Below, in pieces: positions 1 to 11,492 of a DNA stretch of 64,000 nt. Within the stretch, counting starts at the first letter, position 1. Every line of letters begins with the position of its first letter. Source of the DNA: Massariosphaeria phaeospora (taxonomy: Eukaryota; Ascomycota; Dothideomycetes; Pleosporales); the NCBI GenBank assembly GCA_011032825.1, contig JAADJZ010000016.1, positions 248,001 to 312,000 of the forward strand. Direction: 5' to 3'. Made by a program: the position numbers and the translations under genes. The notes below the pieces were generated by a model. It worked only from the letters and a program-made list of their open reading frames with translations. It was not told the origin of the DNA and made no database searches.

Positions 1-821
1 GATCGTATCGATACTCTAGAGTTGAAGAGCATATGTCTGGATAGCGCCAGCGATCATGGGGAAGCCACATACATACACGCTATGCACAGCGCGAACACAT
101 TAGCTTGTTAACTAACAGGCGGGTCATCCGGGAATCCACAGCCAGGCATGCAAGAATGATTCCGAAATTCAACGTCGGGGTCATGTCGTGTAAAGGAGCC
201 GAAGCTCGGGAATCGTGAATGATATGTTTGTTACACCGCATTTTAGACGTATCTCCCTATCTTCTAGGTAGATAGAGACTACCTGCTGCGCCGATTCACC
301 ACACTCTGAAAGGGACAGGACAGACACCTTGCTGGCTGTAGCGTAAGCGTAGGCAACCCCGCATTGCCCTTCCTGTCCATGTTGTCGTGGCCACTAGAAA
401 CCTCCTGCATGCACTGTGCTCAATCCTATCTGCAAGTTGCAGTACCCTTCCTGCGACATAGCGCACGCTTCCCCCACAAGGGCCGGCAATGCCCAATAAA
501 AAGTGAGGCTAGAGGTCGGCGACCACCTTCCCGTTCCATCTGAGCCCTCGTTCCCCTCCTCCCCGCTCTTGCACCAACAACACAAAGTGGACGCCGCCCC
601 AGGTATCACACGAGCGAAATTGGTCGGGATTTTTTCTCCAATGGTGGACGCCAGACTGCTCCCAGACTAGGGATCTTTTCTGGCGGCCGCGCAGTATGCT
701 ATGGCGGCTGCAGGTGGAGCAAGCCGGATCGTCGGTCGGCGAACATCAATCTGCCTCGAAACGCGGGCCGGCAAACGCAACATCGGACTCTCGGCGAGTG
801 GAGTGGACACGACATGTCATT
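1..821. other. Intergenic, left edge
   Basis: No convincing gene. Short open frames here lack family motifs and overlap each other on both strands. The right part must contain the 3' UTR of the histidine kinase gene that ends at 822 on the minus strand. Confidence 0.6.
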
Positions 822-3800
822 TCATCTCAGAGTCCGCGTCGTAATAACGGTGCGCTCACTGTCGCGCAAGCGCTTATCTCCCAGCGATGGTCTCGTAGAT
901 TCTGCACCTCTGCTTTTACTCCGGCGACGCGTTTCTCTAGCCTCGTTTGACTTCGTAACGGGTCCATTGGATCTTGGGCTGAGGGCAGGCTCGTCGTCTT
1001 GTTCGTGCGCTAGTTTCTGCATGTTTGCCTGCGTAAGCGCATGCGTTGGTGCCCCTGATTCTTGGTAGCTGCTTTGGCCGTGATTCTGCGACCCCGTGAG
1101 CCCAAGCAATCTATCGTCCCGTAGGTCAGAAGCCTTCTCGGCTTGATTGATTCGTCGCATCGCGCGTTCGGCACCGGTCTCCGAGGACTTCGCCAAGGCA
1201 GTGCTGCTTTGGTAGTGGATGCGGTCAAGCTTAGCCGTCAGCGATGGAGATTGCGCCGCTGTTTCAGATCCGACCGGGCGCTGAGCGATTTGCAGTTGAT
1301 CATTGAGCCTTTGGGCAGTGGTGCTAACGCTTGCATTTGACGGGGCTGGCGTGGAGGTGCGGCGTTGTAGATCCTCCTTGGCGGACTTCGGCCCTTGGAT
1401 TGCCCACTTGACAAGCATCTTCTCCAGTAACTTCCCTCTGACGGGCTTCGCCAAATAATCCTGAAAACCTTTAGCATCTCCGAGAGGGTGATAAAGGAGT
1501 CACTTACATCCATTCCAGCCTGCTGGCATTTCTCTTTGTCCCCGTGGATGGCGGACGCGGTCATGGCGACGATAGGAACGTGCCGAACATCGGGCATATC
1601 CTTGAAACGGTCTTCCGTTCTAATGGCCTGCGTGGCACTATAACCGTCTAGTATGGGCATCTATGGTAGATTATCAGCAAGCGCTTTATGCGAACCTTCA
1701 ACCGACTTACCTGTACATCCATGAGGATGATATCCGGACGGGGATGATCGTGAGATGGCTCCTGCACTAGATACTCAAGAGCCTCCTGACCATTCCAGAC
1801 AGCACTAACATTGAAGTGCAATTTCTGGATCGTTTTCAGGGCAATAAGTTGATTGATTGGACTAACACACCCAATTAGAATCGGCTGGAGGAACATGGCA
1901 TTGCGGAAGAGGTACTTACTTATCCTCAACGACCAAAATGTTGATTTTCTGCCTTTCGGTCTCCGATAGATCGGTCGAATTATCTGAAATATTTGCTGTC
2001 AGTTGAGACGCTGGGAAAGACTGTTGTGATGCCGAGACGCCCCGCCCACGAGTGCTCGTGGTATTTCCATCCTGGAGCCTAGGAGTTACCGGTGGTGTGT
2101 GATCTTCAGAACTTCCGCACGATACCGACACATCAGACTGCAGTCGATCAGGGATGGCGTCGAGATCGATCAACGGTGATCCGCCATCGTGATGAGGAGC
2201 TTTGATAAATGGTATCCAGAATGTCGCAGTTGTGCCGTGGCCAAGCTTTGACGCAAGATTGATATCCCCCTTCATCAATTGAACGAGATGTTTGCTGATC
2301 GTTAATCCCAGGCCTGTCCCGCCAAACTTGCGCGCTGTTGATGAATCTGCTTGACTGAAGGGCTGGAACAGCCGTTTCCGCACCTCCTCTTCGATTCCGA
2401 TTCCCGTATCTTGAATCACAAAATTAACTGTAGCGGTCTCCTCCGATTGCGTAGTGATCCAGACCGCAAGCTTCACTGTCCCTTGGCTCGTGAACTTGAT
2501 ACTGTTGGTCAACAGGTTTGTCAAGATCTGCCTTAATCGCCCGGGGTCGCCTATTACTCTCAAGTCCTGCTCCACCTCGGGCTCTACATGACTCTCATAT
2601 TTGATATTCTTCCTCTGTGCAGCAAAAGACATCATTTTGTTAACATCTCGCAGCACGATCGACAAGCTAAATTGAACTTCCTCCACGTCCAAGCGTCCTG
2701 ACTCTACTTTGGAGAAGTCCAAAATATCATTGATCACTGTGAGCAGGCCATTAGCCGATCGTTGGATATTCTCGGCACACTCTTTCTGTTCTTCGTCCAG
2801 GTCCATATCCAATAAAAGTTCGCTCATTCCAATCACACCGGCAATGGGAGTTCGGATCTCGTGAGACATATTGGCCAAGAATTGGGATTTCATCCTTGAC
2901 GCTTCCTTTGCTGCAGCAGCGTTAGCCATCAGCCTGGAATTTTCCTGCTCTTGCTCTTTCAGTCGTATCTCTCGATCCCTCAGCTCTGTGACATCCATTG
3001 ACACTCCGATGACTCCGTCAATGTAGTCCCTCTCAACTCCACTGGGGCCGGAGGTGCTCCAGAGCGGAACCAAGCGGGTACGGTAATACCGGCTCTCCTG
3101 GATAGATCGTTCGACGGTTTCATCTTGTGTGTGGCCCTGAAGTATCTCCTCAATAGGCCTCCTCCATCGCTCTTGGTCCTGCTTTCCGGTTCCTACAAAT
3201 TCATAGATGCTTCTCCCAATAGCCTTTCCTTCCTCGTTTTTCCATTTCATGTCGCCTTCGAGCAAAGTCAATTCGCTTCGCTTATTGATCGCCCACAAGG
3301 TGACCCGCGCGTGTTCAATGACCCGGAGCAATTGCGCTTTTGTTTGCCGAGCTTCCTGTCGGGCCTCAACCAGATCATGTATATCAGTACAAGTACCAAA
3401 CCACTTAACGATCCGATTTTCGTCGTCGAGAAATGGCACAGCTCTGCCGAGCATCCAGCGCCACTCGCCATCGTGACGTTGGCATCTGTATTCGGTATTG
3501 TACTCGTCTCCAGTTCGCAGCGAATGACGCCATCTCTCGGCGGTCGCTGGGATATCCTCCGGGTGGAAAGGTAATCGCCAGCCTTCACCCAACGACTCGT
3601 CCTCCGTCAAGCCAGTAAAATCGTACCATTTTTGATTGAACCAGTCGTGTAATCCATTTGGTGTTGTAGTCCATACCATGACGGGCATAAAGTTTGCAAT
3701 GTATTCAAACTGCTTTTCGTTCTCTTCGATTTGAGCTGCGATGCGTTTAGTGTACTCAGTAACATCCTTGAGTATCACAATCCCACCCAAGAACTCGGCC

Positions 3801-5192
3801 GTCTCGTCATGAAGAACTGGTTCCGCAGTGACATCAAATACAATACGATTTCCTGTAACGGGATTGCGCATGCCTACACGGCGTCCAACGATCCGCTGTT
3901 GTGTGCGACAGAGCTCAATGATAGGATATTCATCCAACGGTAGTTCGCGCTTGAAATCTTCCGTCCATAGACGGAACTGGGCTAGAAAAGCTCGCTGACC
4001 ACTAGGAGCGTTTGTACCAGCTCTCGATACTAATCGGAGTAGTGCTTCATTGGGAATACCAAATCCTTCGTCCTTCCACATTGCTGACGGTTTGTTAGTG
4101 ACTAAAGTGGCACACTGGACACGCAAATACTGACCGTATGCGGGCATGTTGATAGAATTGAGAATCGCATCTTTCAGTTGAGTCGCCTTTTGGAAAATCG
4201 AAGCAGATGATGAGATGTTGCTCTTATTTTTCAACGGTGGTCCACGGGGAGGGAATTCGGGTGATTGGAACGTGGGAGTCACTACTTGTATGGAAGAGTA
4301 ATTCGATTTTCTCCCGCGCTGCCCTGATGAGGAGCTTGAACCAGAACTGCGAGATTTGTTCAAATATAACTCAGTATTCGTCCGCGCTACTGTGCGACTT
4401 GAGGGACGAGGTTCGTCGGACGAGGTCGCAGTCGTAGCGCTTGTGAAGGTTAGTGTAAAATACTGAGTATCTTCAATACTCCAGACCGAAACAATCAAAG
4501 TCGACTGGACTGCATCATGGCACGGCGAAGATTTGCTAGGGTTGGGGTTTTCTTCGTTTACTCGTTGTGAAGGGGCTGATATGACGACATCCACGGACAC
4601 GTCATGTACTGTAGTTCTAGTCAAGTTTGAACTACTCAACTGCGGCAGTCGCTTCTGCCGGGAGCCTGAGCTGTCAGACTCGTCGTGTGCTCTGGTGTTT
4701 GTAGTCGGTGTGCTCTCGCCGCTCTCGCCGCTCTCGGATAACCCAGCATCCCCACTTCGGTGGTCTTCGATGGCCTTACGGGAGTCTTCTAGCACGCAAT
4801 CTAGGAAGGCCTGGTAATGTTAGTTATCGACACGGCCCTGTTTCCATTACACTCACCCTCCAGGACACTAAGATCGGTGAGCCGTTCTGCAAAATGTCAA
4901 TGCCCAGCTCCCCTATGTCTTTCCCCTGTAGAACCTCAGTGATCGAGGAGCCTTCAGTAGCAGTGCTCTCGAAGTCAATACCAAGAAGGCGCCCCATATA
5001 TTCGTTCGCAAGTACGACAGTCCTAGCCGAAGACAGAACAAGGAGCGGAATCGGCAGATACTGAAGGGCAGTCAGAGACGCGATAAACGTATTCGAAGGG
5101 ATGTCTATCGAGATAGCATCATGGCTACGGCTCGGGCTGGGTGAGCGCGCAGACCTATCCTCCAAATCGAAGTATGAATCGGGTTCAGCCAT
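822..5192 (-). CDS. PAS-domain hybrid histidine kinase (two-component sensor)
   Basis: Five exons, complement of 822-1460, 1508-1660, 1711-1861, 1920-4810 and 4857-5192, encode 1389 residues. The joins are phase-consistent and rebuild the receiver motifs VVEDNPINQ and LMDVQMPILDGY. Order: a Ser-rich N terminus, a PAS-like region near 60-110, a long low-complexity stretch, a PAS fold near 480-600 (FHPEDIP, WFGTCTDI), a further PAS-like segment, HisKA with phospho-acceptor H762 (SHEIRTP), HATPase_c with DTGIGI and GGTGLGL boxes, and a C-terminal receiver with D1124 and a YLAKPV lysine. A Ser/Thr-rich tail of about 180 residues follows. Hybrid kinases of this type autophosphorylate on His, pass phosphate to the receiver Asp, and signal through Ypd1 to Skn7/Ssk1. 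There is no clear membrane segment, so it is probably cytosolic. I cannot name its fungal class from sequence alone. It is divergent from YOS1. Confidence 0.93.
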
Positions 5193-6435
5193 TACGAATA
5201 GAGTACTGCAGGAACAATGGAAGGAGGTGTCGTCCAGAGTCGGACCTTTACATCCAAAGCCGAATCCAAAGCAGAGGAGTTATTGTTCCAAGAGGTTCTC
5301 GGGTGTGGGCAAGTTGGACCATGCACCTTGCTCCCACTGCAATCATAAGGCAATTACACCGCTGGGAGAGCAAGGCCACGCAGAATGCTAGAATTGCGTA
5401 AAGGAAACGAGACCATCGAGTCGGCACCCAAGTCGAGGGCGTGCGACGCGCCCTGAAGTTTTGACGCTGCGCCGTGAGAAGGAAGGGAGCTACGGGTTCG
5501 ACTGCTGCTGAATTCGTGGAGGGCGATGTTGATCTTAGAGTTGTTCTAGACCGCTCGGTGAGATGCACGGCTTCGGTGTACCTCGGTAGGGATCAGGGCG
5601 GCACAAACTTGATTGCAACAGACGCAGAGAGGTGAGGTGGAAGGACGCAAGGTCAGAAAGTTGTTGCGAAGTGTGACGGGCCGCGGGTTGGACGTCGGCG
5701 GCATGACGTCGTCGTGGGACGCGGCGCGCGGTGAAATAGTCTGAGAAAGCGTTCGGCGGGCGAGACGATGACACCCACCAGCAGATTCGCTGGCTCGCTT
5801 TGCCATTCGATGAAACGTTCGAGTCGGTAGCAAGCGCTGCGGCCGGAGATGGCACCAATTTATGTAGGCAGCCTGGGAGGAGTGGCCTGACCTGGCCGAT
5901 CTGCAGCGATCTCCAAGACGACCTTCAATGCCCTTTCTCGCGCAACTCTCTTAATTGTTAAACGACGTGGAGCGAAATCTACATGGATCTGTTCGCCAGA
6001 AGACGGGACATCTGGCTGGTCGCGTTCGAAGCTCCCAAACTGCCTGTCTTGCTGGCTGATTGAAGCTAAGCACAGAAGCTGGAGGTGATCAGAATACCCC
6101 GGCATGCGAGGCTCGCGATCGAGACCGGCCCATCGTATCAGAGGTTGCACAGCGCTGAGGTATTGAACATGTTTGGAAACTCTGGAGATTGCACATGATG
6201 CAGGAAATGGGCCCTGTACTCCGTATGTGGTAGTAAACCATCTCATCTCAAAACAAGAACGACGCATACTCGATGCGGGGTCACGTGCGCAACTCTTGGC
6301 ATAGGCATGTGGAGCTCGGAACTACAGCTGTCTTCCTGACTGCCAATCGCAACATCTCCCCCGAAGCCCCACGACCACCACACAATTCTTCGAGCGGCGC
6401 GCAAGCCTTGATTCCGCGCGCGCAACCCTCACAAG
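5193..6435. promoter_or_regulatory. Divergent intergenic region, histidine kinase / YOS1
   Basis: This 1.24-kb stretch separates two divergent genes and should hold both promoters. A minus-strand open frame at 5860-6267 (135 codons) has unremarkable composition but no domain I recognise and no clear exon partner. I do not call it a gene. Confidence 0.5.
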
Positions 6436-6915
6436 ATGATGCTCTTCGGTCTGGGGAGTCTCCTCTACGGTACACTGCAGCCCCTCCCCCAAGGCTCCCA
6501 AGATTGAAGCCGCTGACATGCCCAGTCTCCGTCCTGCTCATAAACGCAATTGCCATCCTTTCCGAAGACCGGTTCCTCGCACGAAGTAAGCTCCTCCCGT
6601 CGATGCGGCCCTGCGAAAACCATACATCCCCCTCAACTGTTCTCAAAAACCCACCAAAATCCACAATCCACATGAGAGACTGACTGACGCTCGCAACAGT
6701 CGGCTGGACCACAGCCGGAGACCCCGGCTTCGGCGGCCAACGCGACGACAGCGTGAAAGCACGTCTCATAAACCTAGTGTCCTCGGTGCGCACACTGATG
6801 AGGAGTAAGTGCCGGGCGCTTCGGTTCGGTTCGCATGGCCACGCGCTGATGCTCGACAGTACCGCTCATGTTCATCAACACGGTCATGATCGTTTACCTG
6901 CTAGTCCTAGGGTGA
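6436..6915 (+). CDS. YOS1: Yos1-like ER-to-Golgi transport protein
   Basis: Four tiny exons (6436-6469, 6526-6585, 6700-6804, 6860-6915) join in phase to an 84-residue protein. It begins MMLFGLGSLLY, continues VLLINAIAILSEDRFL and a GWTTAG loop, and ends with IPLMFINTVMIVYLLVLG. This matches the Yos1/IER3IP1 family in length and in its hydrophobic N- and C-terminal segments around a short polar loop. Yos1 acts with Yip1 and Yif1 in forming COPII vesicles at the ER. The second ATG, three bases on, is an equally plausible start. The first intron begins GTACAC, a weak donor, but has a CTGAC branch site 10-15 nt before its CAG. No single exon is long enough to be found as an ordinary open frame. 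Confidence 0.92.
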
Positions 6916-7329
6916 GCGCGCGGGAAAGCCACGAAGAAAACTACACGCCGAGTATGGACGACAAGAGGAAGCACCGAGTGTGGGGGGGGGAGCAAAGACC
7001 GGCCGTTTGACGTCGGGGTGGTGGTGTGCGCTACCTGAGCTGAATGTCTACTCGGCGAGTAAGATGAAACTATACGACACCGCCACCGCCACCAGGCTCG
7101 CATCGGTCATCTTGTGTAGAAACGCACACAGGCCCGGCACACGACTCGCAAACAATGAATCCGGTTCGGTTAGGCAGAGAGTATCTCCGGGCAGACATGT
7201 CGACGGCTACCAGAAAAGCCGCAAGACGTACAACCTAGACACATCATAATCATAGCATATACACATACATCACAAACACTCTACGCTTCCTACCAATACC
7301 AGTATCTTCTAAACACATTGACGTGACCT

Positions 7330-7410
7330 CATCTTTCTCTCTCTTTCTCTCTCATGCATCACTCAATTCAGCCACCCGCCCAGTCCTATCTCTCTCTCTC
7401 TCTCTCTCTA
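7330..7410. repeat. CT microsatellite tracts
   Basis: Two near-pure CT runs, about 7333-7356 and 7389-7409, lie in the convergent intergenic region. Confidence 0.8.
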
Positions 7411-7572
7411 TTCATCCCCACTCAGAACTAACCAACCGACCGACCAACCAACAACCGCTATCAGAGTGCGCACATCGTTCATTCAGTCTGCAAAAACCCC
7501 AAAAGTGCATGAACAGACGCACACAAAAAGGTAGATAAGCACACCAGATTTTCCGCACCAAGAAAACTTGGA

Positions 7573-7635
7573 AGTAGGTAAGTACTAGGTAGACAGGTAG
7601 ATAGATAGTAGGTAAATAGTAGGTAGGTAAATACA
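7573..7635. repeat. TAGG/TAGA tetranucleotide-like repeat
   Basis: An imperfect repeat of GTAGGTA, AGGTAGA and GATAGATAG units spans about 60 bp. It probably lies in the 3' UTR of the minus-strand ubiquitin protease. Confidence 0.7.
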
Positions 7636-7796
7636 AGTAGTAGGACTCGAACACTCGAACCCTCTATTTATATTTGAAGAATAAACTACACGAAAGCTCG
7701 AAGCTCAAACGGTAACAAGAAGAAGCACAAAAACCCCGCACCTCGACGAACGCCCTACTGTGCCCTGCCTGCCGACCACGAGCTCAAGAAAAGCTT

Positions 7797-10249
7797 TTAC
7801 AGATGGAAAGTCGACTTCTTGCGGCCCAGACTGAACCGGTTCTTCGACTTCTCGGGCTTGTCCGGCGTCGTCGTGCCCGCAGGCATCGTATGGTCTGCGT
7901 CCGCACCGCCCGGCGTGCTCGGCATCTCGTGCTCGGCATCGTCGTGCTTGTCCTTGCCACCGGGCCAGAACTTCGGCTTGTGCCGTAAGCTCATGGATGC
8001 AGGCCTGAATCTGCTCAACCCGCTCTTACCCGCCGTGCCATTCTCCTTCAATTTCTCAGGCGGCGGCGGCGGCAGCAGCTCGGGTTCCGAGCCAGCGTGC
8101 GAGTCCGGGCGGCGTTTCTTGTCCTCTTCGGATTTGGAGGCGCGGGAGGCGGCGAGGGCGGCTTTGTAGTCTTCCTCTTGCTTGCGGTAGTTTTCGCGGC
8201 GCTGGATTTCCATTTCCTTGCGCTTTAGGCGCGCCTGTTTTTCGAGTTCTTTGTCGGCGGCTTTGCGCTCTTTTTCTTCTTTGGCCCTGTCGGCTTTTTC
8301 CTTTTTGGATTGGAGGTTGCTCTTGCGGCCGCTGAGCATGGGGATGCTGGTGGTGAAGTTGTCTAGTAAATGGTGCTCGCTAGTAGGCAGAGGTGGTGCT
8401 GTGGCGGCGTGGTTGAGACTTGCGAACTGGTCATCGAGTTCCATGACTGGCGTGACAGCTGTCGCAAGTGGATGTCCATTTGTGTGGCCGTTCGCAACAC
8501 CGTTCTGTTTGGGCGAAGACGCGACAATGGGTTCCGGGTTCTGTTCTGTAGCTTGCTGAGCAGCTGCTAGATTTTCGGCCTCCTGTTCCCGCTCCATAGC
8601 TTCCAGTGTCGTTTCCTGGTAGAAGAGCACATAAGCGCAGGCCAGGACGTTCTCACCCCCGAAAAAGTTCTGAACATAAGCTTTATCGACCGGCTCCACC
8701 ATCTCGTCATCAAACAACAACCAACCCCTATCTTGTGTTTTGATAATTGATACATAGTGGCCGTGGTAAGGCCCACCTCCTATATGGATCACGACGGCGT
8801 ACAGTTCGTAGAGGCGGTCCGGGTCATCAGCATCGTCTGTTGTGTTAAATAGTCGAAGATAGTATGGATAGACAACTCGGTGAAACAGTTTCTGTAGCCG
8901 CTGCAGATCTTCCGTGTACTTAAATCGCTTCAGATGTAACGCTAATATCCTCGGTAACCGCTTGATCTTCATCCTTTTCTCGGCTTCTTGTAGACCGCCG
9001 CAATTGTCGCAATGGAATTTATTACGCTCGCAAAGCATCTCCTCTTCCGAAAACTTCCGCAGGCAGCTCGTTACCGAAGAATGCTGTTCGAGATCGACCG
9101 AAAGATCCAGGAACGCTTCATCGCGCTGCGAAGTATTCTCACACGTGAGACATCGTGTTTCAGATGTCAGCGTGCCCTCGAAAAGTTCGTGTACCCAGCC
9201 CGTGTTATTCGACATGGAGGACCGATCTGGCACTACCACGCCTGAGTTCACCGTGAGACCCTTGGATGCTGGTTCGCCTATTTCTGTTATCCGTGATTTC
9301 GAGAACTGCTCCACATTTTCTACCACCTCGTTCAACAGAAGATTCAGGAACTCGTGAGCATCCTGGTGCATCGGGGTCCGGAACATCTCGTTGTCCCGCC
9401 GCAAAATTTCCAGAAACTTGTTCGGTCGGACGACACCGATGCGTGACCTATGAGCGATGACAGCTTCGAAGATGTCTTTCATCGCCGTGAACAGAGATTC
9501 GGACATGCCGTATGTGTTGGAGTTCTCGTAGTCCATGTCGAGGACTGGACCCACTGCTATCGCCTGCTTCTTCCTCCATTCTGGCGATTCCTTATTGTCC
9601 TCGGGCTTGGGGCCTTGGGGGCTGTTGACGCCTCCAGGGGTCGTCACAAGTTTCTTCGGCGACGCCGCACTTGGGCTTGACAGTGAGTTGCGGCCTTTCG
9701 GCGAGAGGGCTGTATTCTGGCCATTGGTCGAGGGCGACAGGTCCGTGTTCAGGCGGGGCAGAGCTCCCTCTGCCGGTCGCTCGAGGGCTTCCGGCGGCGA
9801 TCTGGCAGGGAAGTTGATGACCTGTTCCCGGAAGGGTACCGAGTAGTAGAGACACTGGACTATGGAGTTGCAGTAACTAGTAGCGGCCATGTTAGCGCCC
9901 GCTCACGTCGAGAGTGGAAGAGGGAGGGCCAACGTACCATGTGCTGCCAAACTGCAAACAATACGGTCAGCAAACACAGTGTCGGGGTTGCGGCAGCAGC
10001 ACTCACGTTTTCGAAGCCGAAGAACTTGTCGCTGCCGTCGCCGCGAATGGGCCCGGCGTCGGCGAGCAGTTTCTCGAGCGGGGTCGGCTGCGGTGCGTTG
10101 GGATCCTTCTTCGCGGGCGGGTTGCTGGACGTTGGGCTGGTCGGGTTCTGTATCGCGGTGACGGGTCAGCCATTGCGGAGCGGCGCAGTGGCTCGAGGGG
10201 CGGGACAACTGACAGTGCCCGGCTTGAACCTGCCGAAGAACGACGACAT
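7797..10249 (-). CDS. creB: Ubiquitin carboxyl-terminal hydrolase, CreB type
   Basis: Four exons, complement of 7797-9876, 9938-9951 (14 nt), 10007-10147 and 10214-10249, give 756 residues starting [12 protein letters not shown]. The N-terminal sequence ([20 protein letters not shown], then FGFEN) and a Cys box reading [20 protein letters not shown] are those of the UBP9/UBP13/USP12-46 group that includes Aspergillus CreB. Cys64 is the predicted nucleophile; the His box is [11 protein letters not shown] near residue 440. The C-terminal third is rich in Lys/Glu coiled-coil and proline and ends in a basic tail, as in CreB. CreB with the WD40 partner CreC removes ubiquitin and affects carbon catabolite repression in Aspergillus. 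The usual GNTC is GSTC here. The first donor is GTCAGT, the least certain join. Confidence 0.9.
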
Positions 10250-11492
10250 GGTAGGGGAACGGCGGAGGCCAGCTAGGGAGCGGAGCGGCGGTGGGGTTCC
10301 AGGGTTGCGCCGCGTGTGGAGGGTGGAGGGCGGAGGAGCATGCGGCGGCGGCGGCCAGGCGGTCACGAAGCAGTGGCGGGCGACAGGCGCGAGGTTGCGG
10401 GTGCGGTTGACGGGCGATTGCCCAGGCAGCGGACTTGGAGCGGGTGCAGGTGCAGCATGGAGAAAGATGGAGACGGCGACGGGGCTCGCGCGAAGAACGA
10501 CGCAGGGTGGCTGTCGGCCCAGAGGCTTGGGCTTTGGGTGGTGACGGAGCTAAGAATAACGCCTGGGGCATGGGGGCTGGGGCATGGGCAGCCGGCGGCG
10601 GCGGTGGTGGTGATGCGCCATTCGACCAGGTTGCGGGAGTTCGCAGCGGCGGTGCTCGGTGCTCGGTGCTCCCCACCCTGCCCTGCCCGCCGCACCGCTG
10701 GCCCAGGCCTGGCGCGACGTCGAAGCTGTCAGACATCCCATCGCCTCGCTGCAGGGCTCCACCAGTTCGCCGGTTCACCTGTCCACCTGCGCTGCTCACC
10801 GGCCGCTCCAGCGCCGAAGCAAAAACGTCGCCATATGTACCGCAAAATCCCGCAGCAGCATTCTCGCGCACTCTCCGCATCAGCACACGCGCCCGGACCT
10901 TGGGGCCCATTGTCTATGTTGATCCAACACGCTGCCTGGCTAAATTCCCACCAGTCAAGCGCTCCGCCCGCAGAGAATCAAGCGTCGGGACAAGCATGGT
11001 GGCGCTGGCAACAACTGCTGCGGAGGCGGAGGCGGAGGCCATGCGCCGGCGCTAAGTCGTTCAGTGAACTCAACTGGAAACCCTCATGTGTAACAGTAAG
11101 CCGAGCAGTGCACCGCGCAGGACACGTCCTTCTATAGCATTCTCAACACGCTCCATCGAGCTCTATATACCTGTCTGCGCTGCTGGACCCTCATAATACC
11201 GCAGCCGATGCGTGCTGTGCCACAGCCGGAGCAATAATCGTGCCGCTATGTGATCCGGCAGCAGTTCCCCGCTTTCGTCCGCCATCCGGAAGCACTCACC
11301 CCTCGCATCGTACATCCCGCCACAAATCTGGGAATACACAGTACAGTGGACCGAGCCCTTTTACCTAGACAAGAATGGTACTAGATGATGGATGGGAGAG
11401 TAAACAAACGCCAGTCGAAATGCTGATGCCGCGCACTGAATGCTGGAGGAATCCGTAGGAGAAACACAAAGAGGAAAAGGGGACTCCGCAGC
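10250..11492. promoter_or_regulatory. GC-rich intergenic region between two minus-strand genes
   Basis: This holds the 3' UTR of the LSD1-like gene and the promoter and 5' UTR of the ubiquitin protease. The sequence is GC-rich with GGC/GGA runs, so several long open frames occur by chance on both strands (for example 10316-11137 +). They have low-complexity composition and no recognisable domain. Confidence 0.6.

Larger units (their letters stand above)
6916..7796. other. Convergent intergenic region with simple repeats
   Basis: This lies between the 3' ends of YOS1 (+) and the ubiquitin protease (-). It has pyrimidine-rich tracts and TAGGTAG-type repeats but no gene I can support. Confidence 0.6.

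Noticed and set aside
5860..6267. 135-codon minus-strand frame between the histidine kinase and YOS1
   Set aside because: No recognisable motif, no convincing exon partner, and lies where two promoters must be.
10316..11137. Long open frames on both strands in the GC-rich stretch upstream of the ubiquitin protease
   Set aside because: Overlapping, Arg/Pro/Ala/Gly-rich, no domain, and expected by chance in GC-rich DNA with few stops.
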